Shown here one piece after another: positions 41,370 to 45,586 of a stretch of DNA of 45,586 bases. Where the stretch lies: positions 1-45,586 of the forward strand of contig JACPHH010000003.1 of NCBI GenBank assembly GCA_016188705.1, in the 5' to 3' direction. A program made the position numbers and the translations under genes. Below the pieces are notes generated by a model. That model was not told the origin of the DNA. It saw nothing but the letters and a program-made list of their open reading frames with translations, and made no database searches. Origin of the DNA: Candidatus Peregrinibacteria bacterium (GTDB taxonomy: Bacteria; Patescibacteriota; Gracilibacteria; UBA1369; JACRIC01). The first letter of the stretch is position 1. Each line of letters begins with the position of its first letter.

Positions 41370-41933
41370 TTATTGAATAAGAGAAAGGATGTCTGATTCA
41401 CTGATATCGCCGGGAATAACTCGAATAAGATTTCCATTTTTATCAATAAGAACGTGAACATTCGCGTAATTCATTTGATACAGGCTTGCGGCTTGTCCAG
41501 AAGAATCAAGAGCGATTGGAAACGAGATATTTTTTGAGGAAATGAAATCTTGCGCATCACTTTCGCTTTCTCCAAGATTAACGCCGATTACTTCAACACG
41601 ATCTTTATATATTTGATAAAACTCGTTCAGTTTTGGCATGTCTCTGCGGCAATTTGGACACCATGATGCCCAAAAATCGAGAATAACCGGTTTTTTACCA
41701 CGATAATCTGATAGTTGAATGTTACCGCCTCCAAGTTTTGTCAAAGAAAAGTCCGGTGCGAGTTGAGTGGTGTCTTTGTTCTCCGCTTCAGAAACTTTTG
41801 ATGGTGATTTTTCCGCAACTTGAAGCGTGTTTGTCTCTGTATTTGCGATAAAACTGTTTCCATTTGATGATAAGGAGAATGAGACGATAGCAACGCCAAT
41901 GACAAGAAGAACCGGAATAATAATTTTTTTCAT
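41370..41933 (-). CDS. TlpA/ResA-like membrane-anchored thioredoxin
   Basis: A 187-residue protein with an N-terminal signal anchor (5-23), a low-complexity linker to about 57, and a thioredoxin-fold domain with the active site WCPNC (91-95, FWASWCPNCRRDMP). It reduces disulfides outside the cytoplasm and would take electrons from the CcdA product immediately upstream (9 bp gap). Oddly, the stretch that should hold the cis-proline opposite the active site reads NYANVHVLID (155-164), with Asn in place of Pro, so reactivity may be altered. Confidence 0.9.
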   Translation of the reverse strand: MKKIIIPVLLVIGVAIVSFSLSSNGNSFIANTETNTLQVAEKSPSKVSEAENKDTTQLAPDFSLTKLGGGNIQLSDYRGKKPVILDFWASWCPNCRRDMPKLNEFYQIYKDRVEVIGVNLGESESDAQDFISSKNISFPIALDSSGQAASLYQMNYANVHVLIDKNGNLIRVIPGDISESDILSLIQ

Positions 41934-41942
41934 AAGAATGGG

Positions 41943-42707
41943 TCAAAGATAATTAAGTATTTTTTCATAATTCACGAAATCAAAGAATCGGTAAAAAAAG
42001 CCGATCCATGCAGAAAGTTTATTGGTAAGAAGGACGAACCCTAGAACCACCAAAAATATGCCACCCATGATAGAAATAACATTAAGATATTTGCTGATTT
42101 TATTAATATGTGCCGAAGCGCTGCCGATGCCAAAGGCAACGAGTAAAAACGGAACCGCGAGACCTAACGAAAAAACGCTGAGCAGTAATGCCCCCTGTCC
42201 TACTGTGGTTGATGCCGATGCCAGTAATAAAATAGAACCAAGAATTGGTCCGACACAGGGAGTCCAGCCAAACGCAAATGTTGCTCCAAAAATAAATGAA
42301 CTCAACGGGTGTCCTGGTGTTAAAAATCTTCCGACTGATATACGTTTTTCGCTTTCGAGAAATTTGAAAAGAGGTAATTTAAAGAGTCCGACCATGTATA
42401 GTCCGAAAAAAATAACGATAATCCCTCCTATTTGAGCGAGTCGCGCACGATAGGGCGCAAGCGCGAGACCTCCTAATCCCGCCAGGGTTCCGAGAAGAAT
42501 GAACACCCCGCTAAACCCGAGAATAAAAAAAACGCCATTAAGGAAAATTTTCCACCGCGCATGTTTGAGTTGCAATGGATCACGAATTTCATTCAGCGAG
42601 ACTCCGCTGATGAATGCTAAATAGCCGGGAACGAGTGGCAACGTGCACGGAGCAAGGAAGGTGAGAATACCTGCAATAAAAGAAGGAATGATAAGATTTG
42701 TATCCAT
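41943..42707 (-). CDS. ccdA: CcdA/DsbD-type membrane thiol-disulfide carrier
   Basis: A 254-residue polytopic protein that carries electrons from cytoplasmic thioredoxin to outside partners. The two redox Cys are C21 (FLAPCTLPLVPGY) and C151 (GWTPCVGPILG), the conserved CcdA pair. Six transmembrane helices are evident. It lies 6 bp after arsR and 9 bp before the TlpA-like gene, an electron-relay pair. Confidence 0.94.
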   Translation of the reverse strand: MDTNLIIPSFIAGILTFLAPCTLPLVPGYLAFISGVSLNEIRDPLQLKHARWKIFLNGVFFILGFSGVFILLGTLAGLGGLALAPYRARLAQIGGIIVIFFGLYMVGLFKLPLFKFLESEKRISVGRFLTPGHPLSSFIFGATFAFGWTPCVGPILGSILLLASASTTVGQGALLLSVFSLGLAVPFLLVAFGIGSASAHINKISKYLNVISIMGGIFLVVLGFVLLTNKLSAWIGFFYRFFDFVNYEKILNYL

Positions 42708-42713
42708 GGGTGA

Positions 42714-43034
42714 TTACGGCATCATTTTAATAAATTTTTGCATGAACGGATCTTTTTTGTTAAGCATATAACAAACCACTTGCCCCATTCGCTCTCTTAC
42801 TAAGAGTCCGCTTTGTTCAAGGATTTTTAATTGCTGTGAAGCGGCAGGAACTGTTTTTTTGCATACCTTTGCCACATCGGTAACACATACTTCATGCTGC
42901 AAAAGCAGTAATTGAAAAATATAGAAACGGCAGGGATCCCCGAGTGCAGAAAAAATTTGCGGAAGACGCGCATCGTAATTTTTGTACAGGTGCTTTCTAA
43001 TTTTTTCTATTTGCTTTTTCGACAACATGAGCAT
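42714..43034 (-). CDS. ArsR/SmtB-family metalloregulator
   Basis: A 106-residue winged-helix repressor: ALGDPCRFYIFQLLLL (30-45), then the recognition region VPAASQQLKILEQSGLL (62-78) and the wing GQVVCYML. The metal box usually ELCVCDL reads EVCVTDV (48-54), with only one of its two Cys. C35, C50, C58 and C88 are alternative ligands. ArsR proteins leave DNA when they bind a metal or an oxidised thiol. It heads a ten-gene minus-strand operon and faces the glutaredoxin gene. Confidence 0.9.
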   Translation of the reverse strand: MLMLSKKQIEKIRKHLYKNYDARLPQIFSALGDPCRFYIFQLLLLQHEVCVTDVAKVCKKTVPAASQQLKILEQSGLLVRERMGQVVCYMLNKKDPFMQKFIKMMP

Positions 43035-43040
43035 ATTCTT

Positions 43041-43058
43041 ATTAAGGATTTGCTTAAT
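43041..43058. promoter_or_regulatory. Candidate ArsR operator
   Basis: A perfect dyad ATTAAG-N6-CTTAAT lies 7 bp upstream of the arsR start, in the divergent gap to the glutaredoxin gene. Spacing and form suit a dimeric winged-helix protein. Confidence 0.4.
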
Positions 43059-43220
43059 TGCTTAAAGCTTACCTCTCCTTAGCAATCCATGTCAATAAAA
43101 ATCATTTAAAGAAGGAATTATTCGTGATTCTCACTTTAGTCCGCTTGATTCAAGATAAATGAAAGAAAAAATAAAATTCAAGCTCGATTTATAAATTTTT
43201 ATTTTTTAATTTTTTACTTT

Positions 43221-43472
43221 ATGAAAACGATTACCATCTATTCAACTCCTACATGCGGGTTTTGCAAAATGCTTAAAGCATTTTTGCAATCACAAAGTAT
43301 TCCCTATACCGATCACAACGTGGCGGATGACGAAAAGGCGGCTTTTGAAATGCAGCAAGTTGTTCCTGGAAATATGAGCGTTCCTGTTGTTGTTTTTAAC
43401 AAGGGGGAAAAAGATCAAGAAATACAGCTGGGATATGACCAGAAAAAAGTCGAAAAAGCTCTCGGGCTTTAA
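43221..43472 (+). CDS. Glutaredoxin-like protein
   Basis: An 83-residue thioredoxin-fold protein with the active site CGFC (12-15, STPTCGFCKML) and the cis-proline in MSVPVVVF (about 54-61). It probably reduces protein disulfides or glutathione-type mixed disulfides. Divergent from the arsR operon across 186 bp, and 24 bp before the next gene. Confidence 0.9.
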   Translation: MKTITIYSTPTCGFCKMLKAFLQSQSIPYTDHNVADDEKAAFEMQQVVPGNMSVPVVVFNKGEKDQEIQLGYDQKKVEKALGL

Positions 43473-43496
43473 TGGAAATTATTGTAAAATAACATT

Positions 43497-44783
43497 ATGA
43501 AGAAAATAATATTTTTCGGACTCGGGGGAGTTGCGACCGTTATGGCGCAGTGCTTTTATGAATTATTCAATAATTCGCATGAGAAAGTACAATTTGTATT
43601 TGTAGTTCGTAATAAGATAAAGGCAAAAAAAAATCTTCTGCACATGAGGGATGTGTTTGCGGTATCGAGTTTTATCGAGGTCAAAGAATTTTCACAGGTG
43701 GTTGAAAATATCAGCGCGTACCGTTCCCAATTTTCAGGCGCGATTGGCATTATGAATACTTCGGTGCCTGATTTTAACGATATTCTTTTAAAACTCGCAT
43801 CAATGTTAGGGATACATTATTGCGATATGGCATCTGATATGTATAACAAGAAAACGCTTGCGACTCTTCGATTTGGACAGGAAAGTTACGACGCGGTCTT
43901 TAAAAAGAAAAACATTTTCGGCCTGATAAATGCCGGAATTTCTCCAGGAGTTACAAACTTTCTCATCGGTGAAAAAATGCTGGATTGCGACGATAAGTGC
44001 AGGATCAAAATCGGGAGCGTAAACCTCTACCTTCTTGAGAATATTCGTTCAAGTGAAATCGTTTTTTCATGGTCTCCTCAAGTGGCTTTCGATGAACTTG
44101 AGCAGAAGCCAAGATTTTTTGAAAACAAAAAATTACACACGGTTGAACCATTTTCTCATTCAATGGAATATGAATTTCCACATTTTAAAGAACCAGTTGA
44201 ACAGTATCCGCTCTATCAGGAAGAAATACTATCCCTGCATCAAACATTTCCGCAGATAGCTTCGATTAAAGTCTATACAGGAGGCAGCGAGGTGGAACTT
44301 GTTAAAAGCCTATACCAGCTGAATCTTCTTTCAAAAAATGATCCTGTGTGCAAAGAAGCGGGAATCTCGGTTGAGGCGATTGTGAGAAACGCTGTTCCCA
44401 AAATGAAAACTCCAGATGAGATGGAACAATTGGTGCGAAAAGGAGTAATAAAAACTGCACAATTTGCAGCTATGGCAGAGATTACAAAAGATGATGTTGT
44501 TGAAGTAACTGGTCTTAGTTTCCACCGCTACAAGGATTTGTTGAATTCTCCGTACAGAGGAGCTACGTACATATCATATCCCACTGGCATTGGCGCCGCG
44601 GTCATGTTTTATTACACGCATAAGGCATGGAAGCAAAATCGCAAAAATGTAAACGGCATTATTCGCGGAGAGCAGTTACCGATGAAAATAGGTCCGCATT
44701 TATCTGAAACGATGAAATTGGAACTCACTAAATTTGGCATTGATTTTGTTTCACACGTGCACTCGTTGAAATTTGTGGAATAA
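43497..44783 (+). CDS. Saccharopine-dehydrogenase-family protein
   Basis: A 428-residue Rossmann-fold protein: nucleotide site FGLGGVATVMAQC (7-19), then a catalytic region INAGISPGVTNFL near 142-154 and the C-terminal domain LSFHRYKDLLNSPYRGATYISYPTGIGAAV. This family includes saccharopine dehydrogenase (lysine), carboxynorspermidine synthase and related enzymes. The GISPG-type motif is common to several of them, so the substrate is not settled. It lies next to glutaredoxin, with no polyamine or lysine genes in the window. Confidence 0.85.
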   Translation: MKKIIFFGLGGVATVMAQCFYELFNNSHEKVQFVFVVRNKIKAKKNLLHMRDVFAVSSFIEVKEFSQVVENISAYRSQFSGAIGIMNTSVPDFNDILLKLASMLGIHYCDMASDMYNKKTLATLRFGQESYDAVFKKKNIFGLINAGISPGVTNFLIGEKMLDCDDKCRIKIGSVNLYLLENIRSSEIVFSWSPQVAFDELEQKPRFFENKKLHTVEPFSHSMEYEFPHFKEPVEQYPLYQEEILSLHQTFPQIASIKVYTGGSEVELVKSLYQLNLLSKNDPVCKEAGISVEAIVRNAVPKMKTPDEMEQLVRKGVIKTAQFAAMAEITKDDVVEVTGLSFHRYKDLLNSPYRGATYISYPTGIGAAVMFYYTHKAWKQNRKNVNGIIRGEQLPMKIGPHLSETMKLELTKFGIDFVSHVHSLKFVE

Positions 44784-44792
44784 ATGCGCATT

Positions 44793-45586
44793 AGGCAGTG
44801 TTAAGAAGCCAACATTTAACCACCCCACCATGAAGTATAAGCATTTGAGCGCAGAGCAAAGCGGAACGAAATCAGATTTTGTGATAATTGAGGTTTTCAT
44901 CTATTGGAGATTGAAATTTCGGATTATAAGATTTTTGGGATATAGGTAAAAACGGGTTGCTAGAAATTTTCCAGGAAATAATCAATCATTTGCTTTCTTC
45001 GTTTTTTAGAGATGCCACGATGAATAAGTATTTTTTGTTTTAGGTGTGCAAATAAACCGTCACAATGATTAGTGGTATTTGGAATTTGCAATCTCGATTG
45101 TTTTTGGAAGGTGAAGAGATAAGAGAGATTTGTACACAGAGATCGATAAGCGCTACGTAGCCTGCGGTGTGTGTAGTGCCAGCGATTAGTTTCTTCAATA
45201 AGGCTTTTTTCTTTTAGAAAATCTCCGTATTTTACATGCCATTCATCTAAATCTCGAGTAAACTCTGCTTCGTAGGTCTTTGTAAGATTCAGTGTAATTT
45301 TCCTCAAATCTCTAGCTGCTTCCGTTTTGGCTTTACCGGGAATATAGCGCTTCACAATCTGGATTTGGTGGAACTGGCACATCTGGATAGGAATCCCAGG
45401 ATATTTGTGCATAAGAAGCTGTATCACGCCACGTCTGCCATCTATCACAAAGGCACTGAAGCGGTATTCCATTGCGTTCAGTTGCATTAACAAATATTCA
45501 TACTCCCGAATACTTTCAGAGCCAATTTCTCGCCAAACAAGCACTTTTTCCAGGTTTCTAGACATCAAAATACCATAGCCTCTCCC
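44793..45586 (-). mobile_element. Insertion sequence, IS256-variant type (partial, cut by window edge)
   Basis: The transposase gene (44960-45586) and its left flank. AGGCAGTGTTAAG begins at 44793, ten bases after the preceding stop codon, and may be the IS end. Related words AGGCAGTGTTCATA (16318-16331) and AGCAGTGTTCATA (23466-23478, reverse strand) occur elsewhere. The other end is outside the window, so inverted repeats and target duplication cannot be checked. Confidence 0.55.
44960..45586 (-). CDS. IS256-family transposase, variant zinc-binding type (5' end missing)
   Basis: A DDE/MULE-type transposase; the frame is open to the right edge of the window (GRGYGILMSRNLEKV...), so the N-terminal zinc-binding part is outside. 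Visible are the catalytic FVIDGRRGVIQLL, the typical IPIQMCQFHQIQIVKRYI, LRSAYRSL, and NTTNHCDGLFAHLKQKILIHRG near the C-terminus. It ends at TAA 44960-44962. No frameshift is seen, so it may be active. Confidence 0.88.
   Translation of the reverse strand, partial: GRGYGILMSRNLEKVLVWREIGSESIREYEYLLMQLNAMEYRFSAFVIDGRRGVIQLLMHKYPGIPIQMCQFHQIQIVKRYIPGKAKTEAARDLRKITLNLTKTYEAEFTRDLDEWHVKYGDFLKEKSLIEETNRWHYTHRRLRSAYRSLCTNLSYLFTFQKQSRLQIPNTTNHCDGLFAHLKQKILIHRGISKKRRKQMIDYFLENF

Noticed and set aside
8173-45586. Many overlapping open frames of 60-190 residues opposite real genes
   Set aside because: They lie fully inside well supported genes on the other strand or in other frames, lack family motifs and have no start signals of their own.
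1-45586. UGA read as glycine (Gracilibacteria-type code)
   Set aside because: Several intact genes end in TGA (trpR, argG, deacylase, 16358 gene), and conserved genes contain no in-frame TGA.

Overview
The window is an AT-rich stretch of bacterial chromosome. Compact gene packing, very few Shine-Dalgarno-like sites, an IS256-variant-type transposase and pilin genes would fit a Patescibacteria/CPR-type genome (Peregrinibacteria-like is a guess). Taxonomy is inferred from style only. UGA is used as an ordinary stop, which argues against the Gracilibacteria/Absconditabacteria code. Having near-complete tryptophan and arginine operons would be unusually rich biosynthesis for such a lineage.

Layout. 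1-8000: a degenerate ~77-bp tandem repeat, a CHASE2 adenylate cyclase, and a convergent 1750-residue secreted protein with fibronectin-like repeats and a C-terminal SLH region. 8100-11550: three prepilin/pseudopilin genes with unusually long leaders. 11.7-21.3 kb: leuS, a small membrane protein, a stand-alone cyclic-nucleotide-binding protein, a DUF3307 protein, a membrane protein, CorA, then rpsO-pnp. 21.3-23.5 kb: tRNA-Gly(GCC), TspO, and a dense row of hairpins. 23.5-29.8 kb: trpR, a Trp-rich leader peptide with attenuator, trpE, trpG, a TrpD-TrpC-TrpB triple fusion and trpA. There is no trpF. 29.8-39.05 kb (minus strand): T-box leader, argG, an acyl-ornithine carbamoyltransferase, an unrecognised P-loop protein with octapeptide repeats, argC, argD, argB, an AstE/AspA-type deacylase and argH. 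39.09-43.03 kb (minus strand): an ArsR-headed operon of ten small thiol/redox/membrane genes including an internally deleted trxB. 43.2-45.6 kb: glutaredoxin, a saccharopine-dehydrogenase-like gene and a transposase cut by the window edge.

How the parts work together. The trp operon carries two controls in one transcript: a TrpR-like repressor as first gene and ribosome-stalling attenuation at three consecutive Trp codons. The arg operon is read through a tRNA-dependent T-box, and its enzymes point to a route through N-acyl-citrulline rather than ornithine. The first acylation enzyme (ArgA/ArgJ) is not recognisable there, so the P-loop protein is a candidate for it. The cyclase and the stand-alone cNMP-binding protein suggest a cAMP circuit.

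The most striking unexplained structure is a dispersed family of short, often inverted repeats built on GGAACCTCTGAAAAACGT. They sit on or next to the ends of genes. They supply stop codons and apparently the C-terminal residues of TrpE and ArgD, and in one place form a 167-bp MITE-like palindrome between argD and argB. Other palindromic elements (17.4 kb, 23.2-23.45 kb) and a GTGGGCAGTTACC family add to this. No CRISPR array or rRNA was seen.
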